64,000 nt of DNA from DATARH01 sp963847345. Its GTDB lineage: Bacteria; Pseudomonadota; Alphaproteobacteria; ATCC43930; CGMCC-115725. The notes beneath the pieces are model-generated. The model saw only the letters and a program-made list of their open reading frames with translations. It had not been told where the DNA came from and made no database searches. The position numbers and the translations under genes are program-made. The DNA lies in contig CAWJZU010000039.1 of the NCBI GenBank assembly GCA_963847345.1, positions 124,001-188,000 on the forward strand, read 5' to 3'. Of the stretch, positions 48,362-57,575 are shown in pieces; position 1 is the first letter of the stretch, and each line of letters opens with the position of its first letter.

Positions 48362-49663
48362 ATGGACCGTTCCGCCACCGCCGATCTGGCCGACACGTTC
48401 CGGGTGCGCGCCGCCGCGATCGCCGACGCCTGCACGCGCTGCGGCGACTGCTTTCGCGCCTGTCCGATGACGGAGCCGGCCGGGATCGGCGACGCCGATC
48501 CTTCGGGTACCGCCGGCGCCATTGTCGACCTGATCACCGGCGGTGACGGCGACGAGGCGGCGATACGCTGGGGCGAGGCGTGCAGCGGCAGCGGCTACTG
48601 CATTCCGGCCTGCAAGCACGGCATCAACCCGCGCTTCATGGTGCAGCTGGCGCGCGGTTATGCCCGCCTCAACGCCGGCAGCGGGCCGCTGGCCGGACGG
48701 TGGGGCGGCCCATTTCGGACGATGAGCCGCGGCGTGCGGGTGCTGTCTCGGCTGCAGATCCCGCCCGAGACGCTGGCGCGCTTCGCGCCGTCGCGTGAGC
48801 CACGCACGGGCCCGCCCGATGTGGTCTTTTACACCGGCTGCAATGTTCTGAAGACGCCGCACATAGCCTTGCTCTGCCTCGACATTCTCGACCTGATCGG
48901 GGTCGATTACGAGGTCATGGGCGGGGTCGGCCAATGTTGCGGCGTGTATCAATATCGCGGCGGCGATTTTGTCGCGAATAACAAGGTCGCCTACGCGACG
49001 ATCGACGGGCTGGCGTCAGTCGGAGCCTCGACCGTGCTGTCCTGGTGTCCGTCGTGCCAGATTTCGATCGGCGAGGTGTCGTTGCCGAATTATGAGATGC
49101 AGTTCGGCAGCAAGCCGTTCGACCTCAACCCGTTCCTGACGTTTCTCGCCGCCCACGCCGACCGCCTCGCGGCGCTGATGCAGCGTCGAGTCGAGAAGCG
49201 GATTGCGCTGCACGAGCGGCCGGTGTTTCCCGAGGTCATCGCCGCGGTCAAGAAGCTGATCTCGATCATCCCCGGCGCCGAGCTGGTCGAGATCGATGTT
49301 CCGAGGGTCGGAACCCAGGCCAACAGCCTCGCGCAATTGCCGAAATATAAGCGGGGTCTGGTGCAACGCGAGTTGGCCGCCGTCGCCGATGCCGGGGTGA
49401 CGACGCTGGCGACGATCTACCACGCCTGTCACCGCGAGATCTGCGACGCCGGCGAGGGGCGCAGCTTCGAGATCGTCAACTTCATGGAGCTGCTCGGCGA
49501 GGGGCTCGGTCTCGACAGTGAGGACCTTTACAAGCGCCTCAAGCTGATCGGCGACATCGACCGGATTATCGTCGAGACGGCGCCGCAGATCGAGGCGCAC
49601 CGGCTCGATCTCGACACGGTGCGGGACGCGTTGTTGGCCGAATTCGGCGCGAAGGGCGGCTGA
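48362..49663 (+). CDS. (Fe-S)-binding protein with CCG domains, HdrB/GlpC-like
   Basis: 433 residues, intact; GGGAAGGA precedes ATG 48362. Two ferredoxin-type clusters are predicted in the N-terminal part: Cys24, 27, 30 and 34, then Cys74, 80 and 84 (a variant CSGSGYCIPAC arrangement). Two cysteine-rich CCG-type repeats follow (GQCCGVYQY with WCPSCQ; YHACHREICDAG), the signature of heterodisulfide-reductase subunit B and of GlpC/LutA-like electron-transfer proteins. It probably passes electrons from a flavin dehydrogenase to a carrier at the membrane. The neighbouring molybdenum hydroxylase is convergent, with only 6 bp between stops, so they are not one operon. Confidence 0.85.
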   Translation: MDRSATADLADTFRVRAAAIADACTRCGDCFRACPMTEPAGIGDADPSGTAGAIVDLITGGDGDEAAIRWGEACSGSGYCIPACKHGINPRFMVQLARGYARLNAGSGPLAGRWGGPFRTMSRGVRVLSRLQIPPETLARFAPSREPRTGPPDVVFYTGCNVLKTPHIALLCLDILDLIGVDYEVMGGVGQCCGVYQYRGGDFVANNKVAYATIDGLASVGASTVLSWCPSCQISIGEVSLPNYEMQFGSKPFDLNPFLTFLAAHADRLAALMQRRVEKRIALHERPVFPEVIAAVKKLISIIPGAELVEIDVPRVGTQANSLAQLPKYKRGLVQRELAAVADAGVTTLATIYHACHREICDAGEGRSFEIVNFMELLGEGLGLDSEDLYKRLKLIGDIDRIIVETAPQIEAHRLDLDTVRDALLAEFGAKGG

Positions 49664-49669
49664 ACGCTC

Positions 49670-52000
49670 CTATGCTTTCCGGCTGTCGCGGATCGCACGC
49701 CAGATGCGTTCGGGGGTGGCCGGCATGTCGATATGCTCGATGCCGAGCGGGGCGAGCGCGTCGAGGATCGCATGCACGACCGTCTGCGGCGCACCGATGC
49801 ATCCAGCCTGTCCCGCGCCCTTGACGCCGAGCGGGTTGCGTTCGGTCGGCACTGCGGCGAGCGTGACCTCGAGCGGCGGCAGATCGCCGGCGCGCGGCAG
49901 CGCATAGTCCATCAGCGAGCCGCTCAGGAGCTGCCCGGATTCGTTATCGTACACCGTGCGTTCGAGCATCGCCTGCCCGATTCCCTGCGCCAGCCCGCCC
50001 TGGACCTGTCCCGCTGTCAGCATTGGGTTGATCAGGCGTCCGTAATCGTCGATCGCAATATACCGTTCGAGCGTCATGGCGCCGGTTTCGGGATCGATCT
50101 CGACCTCGGCTGCGTGGCAGCCGTTCGGGAAAGTGAACAGGTCCGAGTCGTTATAAGCGTCGGCGTCGAGCCCGGGCGACATGCCGTCCGGTAGATTGGC
50201 CGGGTCGCGCGATGCCGCGGTGAGGTCGAGCAGATCGATGCCGCGCGCCCCATCTCTACCCGTGGCGCCGACCGTGAACCGGCCGTTCGCGAATGTCACC
50301 ACGTCCGGATCGGCCTGCAGCAGGTGCGCGGCCAGGGCCTTCCCCTTGGCGATTACCATCTGCGCCGCCTGATGGAGCGCCGCGCCGCCCATATGCATCG
50401 AGCGGGCGCCGCCGTGGCCATTGCCGGTTTTCACCTCCTGCGTATCAGCCTGAACAAACCGGAAAGCCGCGATCGGCAGGCCGAGCAGGTCGGCGGCAAT
50501 TTGCGGGAAGCTCGTCTCGTGGCCCTGTCCGTTCGATTGCGTACCGAGCACCAGTGCCACAAGCCCGTCCTTTTCGAACCGGATTTCCGCGCGCTCGCCC
50601 GGGGTGCCGCGCGAGGTTTCGAGAAAACACGCCACCCCAAGCCCGCGCAGCGTGCCGCGCGCCGCCGCCTCCCGCCGCCGCTCGGCAAAGCCGCCGGCGG
50701 CGATCCGCGCGGTTATGTCGTCGAGATTGGCGGCAAATCGGCCGCAATCGATCTCGATGCCGAGACCGCTGTGGTACGGAAAGCGGCGGATCACGTTGCG
50801 CCCGCGCAGGTCGATCGGGTCGATGCCGAGTTGCCGCGCGGCGCGATCGACGAGGCGCTCGGTCAGGTAATTGGCCTCGGGTTTGCCGGCGCCGCGATAG
50901 GCGTCGATCGGCACGGTGTTTGTAAAGGCACCCGATACCGCCATGAACACAGCGGGGATGTCGTAGACCCCGCCCATCGCGGTGGCCGGCGAGTTCGTTG
51001 AGCTGCCGGGTCCGTTGGTCGAAAGATAGGCGCCGAGATTGGCGACCGTATCGACGTCGAGCGCGAGAAACCTTCCATCCGGCCCGAGCGCGAGGCGGGC
51101 GCGGGTAACATTATCGCGGCCCTGCGCGGAGGTAAGAAAATCCTCGCTGCGCTCGGCGACCCAGCGGACCGGCCGCCCGAGACGACGCGCCGCCCACAGC
51201 ACGAGCACCCATTCGGGGTAGAGAAAATTCTTGGTCCCGAACCCGCCGCCGACATCGGGCGCATGCACCCTGATTCGCTCGGGCGGGACGTGAAAGACGG
51301 TATTCGCGAGCTGATTGCGGATCGAGTGGACGCCCTGCCCGGTCAGCAGCAGGTCCAACGCGTCCGAGGCGGCGTCGTAGCTGCCGATCGCGGCGCGCGG
51401 CTCTATGGGCACGACGACGAGACGGTTGTTGACGACCGCGATCTCGACGGTATGCGCCGCCGCGGCAAACGCCGCCTCGACCGCCGCCTTGTCGCCGCGC
51501 TCGAAGCGATAGGAGAGATTGCCGGGCGCCTCGTCCCATAGCAATGGCGCGCCGGAGGCGAGCGCCGCCACTGCATCGACGACGGAAGGCAGCGGCCGAT
51601 ACGCGACCGCGACTCGCTCGGCGGCGTCGCGAGCTTGTTCGCGCGTGTCGGCAACAACGAACGCTACGGGGTCGCCGACATGCCTGACGCGGTCGCGCGC
51701 CAGCGCGGGGCGCGGCGGCACGATGATCGGTGCGACGGTCGCGACCTGCGCGATGCAGGGCAACTCGCCGATCCCGTCCGCATCGAGATCGGCGGCGGTG
51801 AAGACGCCGCGCACGCCGGGCATTGCGCGTGCGGCCGCCGTGTCGATCCCGCCGATCACGGCGTGCGCGTGCGGCGAACGCACGACGACCGCGTGCAGCT
51901 CGCCTGGCGAGGAAAAATCCTCGACATAGCGCCCCGTGCCGGTCAGGAATCTCTCGTCCTCAAGACGGCGCAGCGAGCGTCCGATATGATCGCCGTCCAT
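49670..52000 (-). CDS. Xanthine dehydrogenase/aldehyde oxidase family molybdopterin-binding large subunit
   Basis: 776 residues, intact. The hammerhead domain opens with GRSLRRLEDERFLTGTGRYVEDF, followed by the Mo-binding domains with GGGFGTKNF, AYRGAGKPEANYLTER and GQGHETSFPQIAADLLG. The molybdenum site motif near the C-terminus reads GVKGAGQAG: Gln731 stands where the catalytic Glu normally is. No 2Fe-2S small subunit or FAD medium subunit gene is adjacent; they must be encoded elsewhere if the enzyme is functional. Substrate (aldehyde, N-heterocycle or CO-like) cannot be told. Confidence 0.92.
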   Translation of the reverse strand: MDGDHIGRSLRRLEDERFLTGTGRYVEDFSSPGELHAVVVRSPHAHAVIGGIDTAAARAMPGVRGVFTAADLDADGIGELPCIAQVATVAPIIVPPRPALARDRVRHVGDPVAFVVADTREQARDAAERVAVAYRPLPSVVDAVAALASGAPLLWDEAPGNLSYRFERGDKAAVEAAFAAAAHTVEIAVVNNRLVVVPIEPRAAIGSYDAASDALDLLLTGQGVHSIRNQLANTVFHVPPERIRVHAPDVGGGFGTKNFLYPEWVLVLWAARRLGRPVRWVAERSEDFLTSAQGRDNVTRARLALGPDGRFLALDVDTVANLGAYLSTNGPGSSTNSPATAMGGVYDIPAVFMAVSGAFTNTVPIDAYRGAGKPEANYLTERLVDRAARQLGIDPIDLRGRNVIRRFPYHSGLGIEIDCGRFAANLDDITARIAAGGFAERRREAAARGTLRGLGVACFLETSRGTPGERAEIRFEKDGLVALVLGTQSNGQGHETSFPQIAADLLGLPIAAFRFVQADTQEVKTGNGHGGARSMHMGGAALHQAAQMVIAKGKALAAHLLQADPDVVTFANGRFTVGATGRDGARGIDLLDLTAASRDPANLPDGMSPGLDADAYNDSDLFTFPNGCHAAEVEIDPETGAMTLERYIAIDDYGRLINPMLTAGQVQGGLAQGIGQAMLERTVYDNESGQLLSGSLMDYALPRAGDLPPLEVTLAAVPTERNPLGVKGAGQAGCIGAPQTVVHAILDALAPLGIEHIDMPATPERIWRAIRDSRKA

Positions 52001-52118
52001 GCCGTGCTCCGGTCGGTTGTTGCCGGAATAAAAATGGGGCCGGAGCGGTGCCGGAGGAAAGCCTTTCTGTGCGGCGCTTCTACCGCTAGACTTCTTTAAT
52101 TATGGGTGGGGGCCTGCC

Positions 52119-53819
52119 ATGGGGGAGCGGCGCTTTGTCGTCGAACTGATCAAGCCGTCGCATTACGACGACGACGGCTACGTGATCCAGTGGGTGCGGT
52201 CGTGGATTCCGTCGAACTCGCTGGCCTGCCTCTATGCGATCGCGCAGGACGCGGCGGCGCGGCGGGCGCTGGGTCCCGATATCGCGATCGAGATCAACGC
52301 CTACGACGAATGCCATACGGTGATCCCGATCCGGCGGATCATCCGGCGCGTCAAGGCCGCTGACGGCGGTCTCGTGTGCCTGGTCGGCGTGCAGTCGAAC
52401 CAGTTTCCGCGGGCGGTCGATATGGCGCGGCAGTTCCGCGACGCCGGCGTTCAGGTCGCGATCGGCGGATTTCACGTCTCGGGCTGTCTTTCGATGCTGC
52501 CGGAGCTGCCTCCCGACATCGCGGCCGCGCGCGATATGGGGATCGCGCTATTCGCCGGCGAGGCCGAGGGACGGCTCGACCGGGTGTTCGCCGACGCGCT
52601 CGCGGGCGAACTTAAGCCGACCTACAATTTCATGAACGACCTGCCCGGGTTGCAGGAGCAGGTCACTCCGTTTCTGCCGATTGAGATCGTCCGCCGCTAT
52701 AATGAAACGCTGGGTGCTTTCGACGCCGGGCGTGGATGCCCGTTCCAGTGCAGTTTCTGCACGATCATCAACGTACAAGGGAGAAAGTCGCGCTGGCGCG
52801 ACGCCGACGATGTCGAGCGATTGGTGCGCGCCAATATCGCGCAGGGGGTCTATAGGTTCTTTATCACCGACGACAATTTCGCGCGCAACCGCAACTGGGA
52901 ACCGATTTTCGACCGCCTCATTGAGATGCGCGAGAAGGAAGGGCTGAAGCTGCATTTCCTGATCCAGGTCGATACGCTTTGCCACCGCATCCCGAACTTC
53001 ATCGAGAAGGCGGCGCGCGCCGGGTGCAGCCGGGCCTATATCGGGTTGGAAAACATCAACCCCGACAATCTGCTGGCGGTCAAAAAGAAACAGAACCGGG
53101 TGCACGAATACCGCCAGCTGTTCCTCGAATTTCGCAAGCATAAGGTCATTACGTATGCGGGGTATATCCTCGGTTTTCCGAACGACACGCCGGAACGGAT
53201 TTTCCGCGACATCAAGACCGTGCAAGACGAATTGCCGGTCGACGTGCTCGAATTCTTCATCCTGACGCCATTGCCGGGGTCCGAGGATCACCAGAAGAAC
53301 TATAAGGCCGGGGTGTGGATGGACCCGGACATGAACAAATACGATCTGGAGCACGTCACCGCGCACCACCCGACGATGAGCGACGCGGAGTGGCAGGAGC
53401 TCTATCGCAAGGCGTTCGACGTCTATTATTCGCCCGAGCATATCGAGCGCATGTTCCGCCGCGCCAAGGCATCGGGCATGAAGCCGATCCGGTTGTTGAA
53501 CCACGTCCTGCAATTCTATTTCATCTTCAAGCAGGAGAAGGTACACCCGCTGCAAGGCGGCTTTTTCCGGCGCAAGATCCGCACCCAACGCCGCTCCGGC
53601 CTGCCGCGCGAAAACCCGCTCTTTTTCTACCCGCGGCGGGTCTGGGAGGTCGCCGAAACGCACGGCAAGCTGATCGCCTATTACTGGTTCCTGCATCGGC
53701 TGCGCAAAAAGGTCGAGCGCGACCCGATGCCGTATTACGATACCGCTTTGGTTATGCCGGAGCCGGAGTCGGCGGAAACAATCGGCAGACGTCAGCCGGA
53801 GACGGCCGCGGCGGCGTAG
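52119..53819 (+). CDS. B12-binding-domain radical SAM protein
   Basis: 566 residues, intact. The N-terminal ~160 residues look like a cobalamin-binding Rossmann domain (FVVELIKPSHYDD, LVCLVGVQSNQF, VAIGGFHVSGC). The radical SAM cluster motif is Cys207, Cys211 and Cys214 in GCPFQCSFC, followed by FFITDDNFARN, AYIGLENINPDNL and GYILGFPNDTPE. A C-terminal basic domain (~480-566) ends in an acidic/Ala tail. The architecture is that of class B radical SAM enzymes such as methyltransferases and hopanoid-modifying enzymes. Not in an operon, so the substrate is unknown. Confidence 0.88.
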   Translation: MGERRFVVELIKPSHYDDDGYVIQWVRSWIPSNSLACLYAIAQDAAARRALGPDIAIEINAYDECHTVIPIRRIIRRVKAADGGLVCLVGVQSNQFPRAVDMARQFRDAGVQVAIGGFHVSGCLSMLPELPPDIAAARDMGIALFAGEAEGRLDRVFADALAGELKPTYNFMNDLPGLQEQVTPFLPIEIVRRYNETLGAFDAGRGCPFQCSFCTIINVQGRKSRWRDADDVERLVRANIAQGVYRFFITDDNFARNRNWEPIFDRLIEMREKEGLKLHFLIQVDTLCHRIPNFIEKAARAGCSRAYIGLENINPDNLLAVKKKQNRVHEYRQLFLEFRKHKVITYAGYILGFPNDTPERIFRDIKTVQDELPVDVLEFFILTPLPGSEDHQKNYKAGVWMDPDMNKYDLEHVTAHHPTMSDAEWQELYRKAFDVYYSPEHIERMFRRAKASGMKPIRLLNHVLQFYFIFKQEKVHPLQGGFFRRKIRTQRRSGLPRENPLFFYPRRVWEVAETHGKLIAYYWFLHRLRKKVERDPMPYYDTALVMPEPESAETIGRRQPETAAAA

Positions 53820-53886
53820 GAAGTGGGGCCGGCGCGCCCCAGTATACGCGCCCCAGTATAATCGAGAATGGAAACACGGGGGCGGG

Positions 53887-54132
53887 ATGGCGCCAAGGCC
53901 GGACGACGTGACGGGTGCGTTCGATTGGCACAGCAGTGTAATCACCCGCGAAACGCCGGTCACCGGGACATATCGCAGTACGCAGAACGTTCGCCGCTTC
54001 CTGCGGGCCGAGTGCGGGGCCGATTTCAAGTTCGACCGGCCCTTCACACAATGGATCAAAACGGGACGGCAAAAGACCATGGGCCACGTCGCCGACGAAT
54101 GGCTTCGGCGTCGCCGCGACATCCGGCGATAG
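53887..54132 (+). CDS. DUF6434-like small protein
   Basis: 81 residues, ATG 53887 behind GGGGGCGGG. The sequence AFDWHSSVITRETPVT, STQNVRRFL, CGADFKFDR, F-x-x-W-I-K-T-G and KTMGHVADEW follows the pattern of DUF6434 domains, which are usually found at the end of SAP-domain proteins; here it stands alone. Basic and small, it may bind nucleic acid, but no function is established. A 13-bp hairpin follows 40 bp after the stop. Confidence 0.7.
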   Translation: MAPRPDDVTGAFDWHSSVITRETPVTGTYRSTQNVRRFLRAECGADFKFDRPFTQWIKTGRQKTMGHVADEWLRRRRDIRR

Positions 54133-54172
54133 TCGCCCCGGGATAGAGCGGAACGGATCGTCGGTCGGACAC

Positions 54173-54209
54173 AATCCTGGAGAGGACCGCCACGCCCCTC
54201 TCCAGGATT
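54173..54209. terminator. Bidirectional hairpin between convergent genes
   Basis: AATCCTGGAGAGG (54173-54185) pairs perfectly with CCTCTCCAGGATT (54197-54209) across an 11-base loop. It lies between the DUF6434 stop (54132) and the hydrolase stop (54230), where a terminator for both is expected. A U-tract is lacking on either strand. Confidence 0.65.
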
Positions 54210-54229
54210 GATGCCGAGCGGGGCGGCCT

Positions 54230-54992
54230 CTACTGCGCCGCGGCGCGCATCGGGACGTGCGATTTCAGGAAATTGCGAACCTTGTTGATCATGCGCTGCC
54301 GCAGCTCCTCAGGCTCGCGCCACGGGAAGACCGTGATCTCGGCGTTCGGCGCCAGCGAGGCGACGTCGATCGAGGTCTGCAGCGGATGCGACGGCGTGTC
54401 GTCCGGCAGGACCAGGATCGGCGTGTGGCAGTTCTTGATGAAATCGCGCGACACGCTGTACAGGAAGTCCGGATTTTCCTTCCACAGGCTGTGGAAATAT
54501 TTCTCGATCGTCGCGTCGCTGACCTCAGGCCGGCGCTTCTTGAAGTCGGGGAGCCAGTTGTCAGTGCTGTGCCGGTACATGACATCCGGGTCTTCCGGCC
54601 GGTATCCGACCGTCTGATGGAAGACCGCGGCGACGACCCGGTCGGGCGCCCGCTGCAGCAGCTTGCCGGCGAAGCAGCCGCCGATGCAGTACCCCATATA
54701 GAAAAATTCGCGAATGCCGAGATGGTCCATCAGCCCGAGCTGGTCGTCGGCGAAGGCGTCCCAGGCCTTTTCGGTCGGCACCGGGCCGCTCGAATTCGCC
54801 GCCATTGGCGTTGCGCTGGTCCATCGTGATGCAACGGAAATCGTTCTTGAATTCCTCCATCGCGTTGATCGCGGCAGTCGGCCACATCGCGACACGCGAA
54901 TTCAGGCCGCCGCCCGGGGTGACCAGCAGCGGAAAGCCGGACCCGACCTCCTCGTAACGGATGCGCACGTCGCCCTTTTGGTAAAACGGCAT
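54230..54992 (-). CDS. Alpha/beta hydrolase with Cys at the nucleophile elbow (frameshifted)
   Basis: 253 residues after removing one T near 54795 (restoring NGGESSGPV). The fold opens with VRIRYEEVGSGFPLLVTPGGG and has the ITMDQRNANG strand-turn. The nucleophile elbow reads YMGYCIGG, placing Cys102 where Ser is usual; Cys variants are known in dienelactone hydrolases and some other subfamilies. A late Asp (VLPDDTPSHP) is visible; the last His is uncertain. It stands alone. Substrate unknown. Confidence 0.83.
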
Positions 54993-55090
54993 GGCATTGC
55001 TCCCCTTGCTCTACCGCAAGCGCAAAAGCGCCTGCCCGCCCGGTTTTCGCATGGAACGCAGGGCGCGTTCAACGTCGGCCGCGCCGGCTT

Positions 55091-55651
55091 TCAGCGAAAC
55101 CATTCGATCGAGCCGTCGAGCGCCATCAACCCGGTCTCGACCTCCAGCGTCTTGTGGCGGGCGCCGACCTCCTGACGGAATTGCGCGAGCGCCTTTCGGT
55201 GCGTCTCGGTCTCGCGCGCCGGGTCGGAAACCGCTTCCTCGCCGTACGCGATTTTCGCGGCGCCGCAGTCGCGATGATCGATCGCGATGACCTTGTCGAT
55301 CTGGTGCAGCTCGATCGACACGGCGAGATTGTCCCAGAACGTCTTGTGCCAGTCGGCGAATTTCGGCGCGACGGCGCCGATCGCGGCGCCGGCGAAGACG
55401 AACTGGCTGAATTTTCCGGACAAGCCGTGTTTCGCTGCATAGGCGCACACCGGCTCCTGGGTGCGCGGATCGATGCAGGCGAGGATCATCGCGTCGTATT
55501 TGCCGCTTGCCGCCCGCGCCAGCGGCGACGCCGCGGCGAGCAGCAACCCGGCCCCGGCCGACCGCAGCAGCCAGCGCCGGTCGAGAGCGGGCGCGACCCG
55601 CGCCGCGCACAAGCAGCCGGGACCGTGATCGATTTCCGTCGGCAACGACAT
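55091..55651 (-). CDS. Beta-carbonic-anhydrase-like protein with twin-arginine leader
   Basis: 186 residues from ATG 55651 (GAGG upstream; 55678 is an alternative). Residues ~25-48 (RRWLLRSAGAGLLLAAASPLARA) form a twin-arginine-type signal, so the protein is probably exported folded. The beta-carbonic anhydrase zinc ligands and dyad are present: Cys59-Ile-Asp61-Pro-Arg63, and His126 with Cys129 in DHRDCGA. It would interconvert CO2 and bicarbonate, but overall similarity to standard beta-CAs is low outside these motifs. Stands alone. Confidence 0.75.
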   Translation of the reverse strand: MSLPTEIDHGPGCLCAARVAPALDRRWLLRSAGAGLLLAAASPLARAASGKYDAMILACIDPRTQEPVCAYAAKHGLSGKFSQFVFAGAAIGAVAPKFADWHKTFWDNLAVSIELHQIDKVIAIDHRDCGAAKIAYGEEAVSDPARETETHRKALAQFRQEVGARHKTLEVETGLMALDGSIEWFR

Positions 55652-55678
55652 CGGAGCCTCATCTAAATTGTGTCGCAA

Positions 55679-56042
55679 AAGCTGTCGAACCGAGGGCAGT
55701 TTAGCCGAACGCGTTTATTTTTCGCTTATCGTGTTTGCTCGCGGCGACGCCCCCGAAGGCGCCCGCGAGTGCCGCGTCCGGTCATTCGGTCGCTGATGGC
55801 GTTTTCACTGCGGGCACCCCGCCGATCCGATTTGCGCGGTGGCCCCGGAAGCTGGAACAGCGAATTCGAGACACCGAACAGGGGAAGCGGCACGGTCGAA
55901 CAGGGAAACGTGTCGAACTGTCGATTTCGCTCCGGCGCCGTACCCATGCTCTCTCGCGGGGGAGCATGGGTATCCATCACGGCTCTCATCATCGCAGGGC
56001 ACTAAAGCCAAGGCCGCGCCAGTCCAGAGCGCGAGCTTCGCT
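55679..56042. other. Intergenic stretch with a strong hairpin
   Basis: No gene supported. Contains the perfect 11-bp inverted repeat TACCCATGCTC (55941-55951) and GAGCATGGGTA (55962-55972), about 70 bp downstream of the CAP/RTX stop on the minus strand. It may end that transcript, although no T-run follows. Reiterated CCCTGTTCG units lie nearby at 55850-55910. Confidence 0.55.
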
Positions 56043-57575
56043 TTAGACGAATTGGAAATCAGCTCCGGTGAGTACCGGTTTATTGGTCAGGGTCGCAATC
56101 AGTGTCGATCCTCCCGAACGCGTGCCATTCGCGTCCCAGAAGAGTTGGCCTGTCGCCTGTTGGTAGATAAGCGTCTCATTTGCTCTCGTCGCAGTCGACC
56201 CGAGTACAAAATCTACGCCAGCCTGGGCCAAAGTGCCGGTTCCGACTCCTGCTCCGAAACCGCTGTTCTCGAAGTAGAAGATGTCGTCCACCGGACTGAA
56301 ATCGCTGATCGTGTCACCTGCCTGCGCCGTGCTGGCGAAGAAGAAGATGTCTCGCCCAGGACCCCCGATGAGGGCGTCCAGGCCCGCGCCGCCGTCCAGG
56401 AAGTCGTCACCGGCTCCTCCGCTGAGAGTGTCATTGCCTGACCCACCGGACAGCTTATTTGCGGCGCTATTGCCGATAAGAACATTGTTCAGGCTGTTAC
56501 CGGTGCCGTTGATGGCAGCAGTCCCCGTAAGCGTGAGGTTCTCGACAAAGCTGGGAAGGGTGTAGCTGACCGTACTCTGGACAGTGTCGATCCCGCCGGC
56601 GTCAGTCGCGCCGCCCACAACGGTCGTCTCCCAGACTGCGTCAAGCGCGCTATCGACGACATAGGTGTCGTTGCCGGAGCCGCCTAGCAGCGTATCGCCG
56701 CCGGTACCGCCGTCCAGGGTATCGTTGCCATCCCCACCTTCGAGAATATCATCGCCGCCAAGCCCAAAGAGGCTATCGTTGCCACCGAAGCCCCGGATCG
56801 TGTCGGCGTTTGCGGTTCCGATAAGTGTATTGCTCAGCGAATCGCCGTCGATCGGCAAGGATGCCGGAGCGGAGCCGATCAGGTCGAGCTTCACATTCGT
56901 ATTGCCGACGGACGTTTGAAACGTTTTCGGGCCGACGCCGCTTCCGGAGAACGTCACCGTGTAGGAACCGGCAGGCACCAAAAGCTGATAGCCTCCGGCC
57001 GGGGCGGTGGTCGTTGTGTAGTGGACCCCGGTGGAGCTTACCGCCGTGACCGAGAGACCGGAAAGCGCTTCGCCGACATCGTAAAAGTGATCGCCATCCT
57101 TGTCGTCGAAGGCCACGCCTGTGATGAACGAACCGGTGCCGGAATAGGCGAAGTCCACCGTTACCATTGCGACGTTGTATGCTCCAAACGCGCCGACTTC
57201 GAAGCCGATCCCGACCTCCTTGAAGCTCGATCTGAGAATGTTGGCCCGGTGGCCGCTGCTGTTCATGAAGGCGGCGTGCAGGCTGTCGAGCTCATCCACA
57301 TAGCCCGCCGGATTCCCGGTGCTCGTGTAGCCGATATTCTCGCCCGCACCCCAGGAGCCGGTGAACTGATAGCCGGCCGCCTGCATCCGCCCCCAGGCGC
57401 TCGTGCCGTTGATGCCCGTGTGACTGAAGGTGTCCGTTGCCAGCATCCAGGCGCTGTGATCTTCGGAGGAGTCGTTGAGGTAGGTATTGAAGGCGAGCGG
57501 TTGGGCGCCGACTTTTGCCCGCTCTGCGTTGATAAGCTCAAGCATGTACTGCTCGTACGCGCTGGCATCCGACAT
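56043..57575 (-). CDS. Secreted CAP-domain protein with Cna-B-like domain and RTX repeats
   Basis: 510 residues from ATG 57575 (AAAGGGGG upstream). Residues 1-155 are a CAP/SCP domain with the expected His40, His52, Glu79 (GAGENIGY) and SSGHRANIL. Residues ~160-250 resemble a Cna-B/SdrD-like beta domain (GVAFDDKDGDHFYDVGEAL). Two blocks of RTX nonapeptide repeats (GGNDSLFGLGGDDILEGG; GGSGNDTLSGGAGDDFLDGG) bind calcium on export, and the C-terminus lacks cysteines. There is no N-terminal signal peptide, so type I secretion through a C-terminal signal is expected; no ABC exporter is nearby. GC is lower than in neighbours. Confidence 0.88.
   Translation of the reverse strand: MSDASAYEQYMLELINAERAKVGAQPLAFNTYLNDSSEDHSAWMLATDTFSHTGINGTSAWGRMQAAGYQFTGSWGAGENIGYTSTGNPAGYVDELDSLHAAFMNSSGHRANILRSSFKEVGIGFEVGAFGAYNVAMVTVDFAYSGTGSFITGVAFDDKDGDHFYDVGEALSGLSVTAVSSTGVHYTTTTAPAGGYQLLVPAGSYTVTFSGSGVGPKTFQTSVGNTNVKLDLIGSAPASLPIDGDSLSNTLIGTANADTIRGFGGNDSLFGLGGDDILEGGDGNDTLDGGTGGDTLLGGSGNDTYVVDSALDAVWETTVVGGATDAGGIDTVQSTVSYTLPSFVENLTLTGTAAINGTGNSLNNVLIGNSAANKLSGGSGNDTLSGGAGDDFLDGGAGLDALIGGPGRDIFFFASTAQAGDTISDFSPVDDIFYFENSGFGAGVGTGTLAQAGVDFVLGSTATRANETLIYQQATGQLFWDANGTRSGGSTLIATLTNKPVLTGADFQFV

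Noticed and set aside
55941..55972. Treating the TACCCATGCTC hairpin as a definite intrinsic terminator
   Set aside because: The stem is perfect but no U-tract follows on either strand, so I describe it only as a hairpin within the intergenic stretch.
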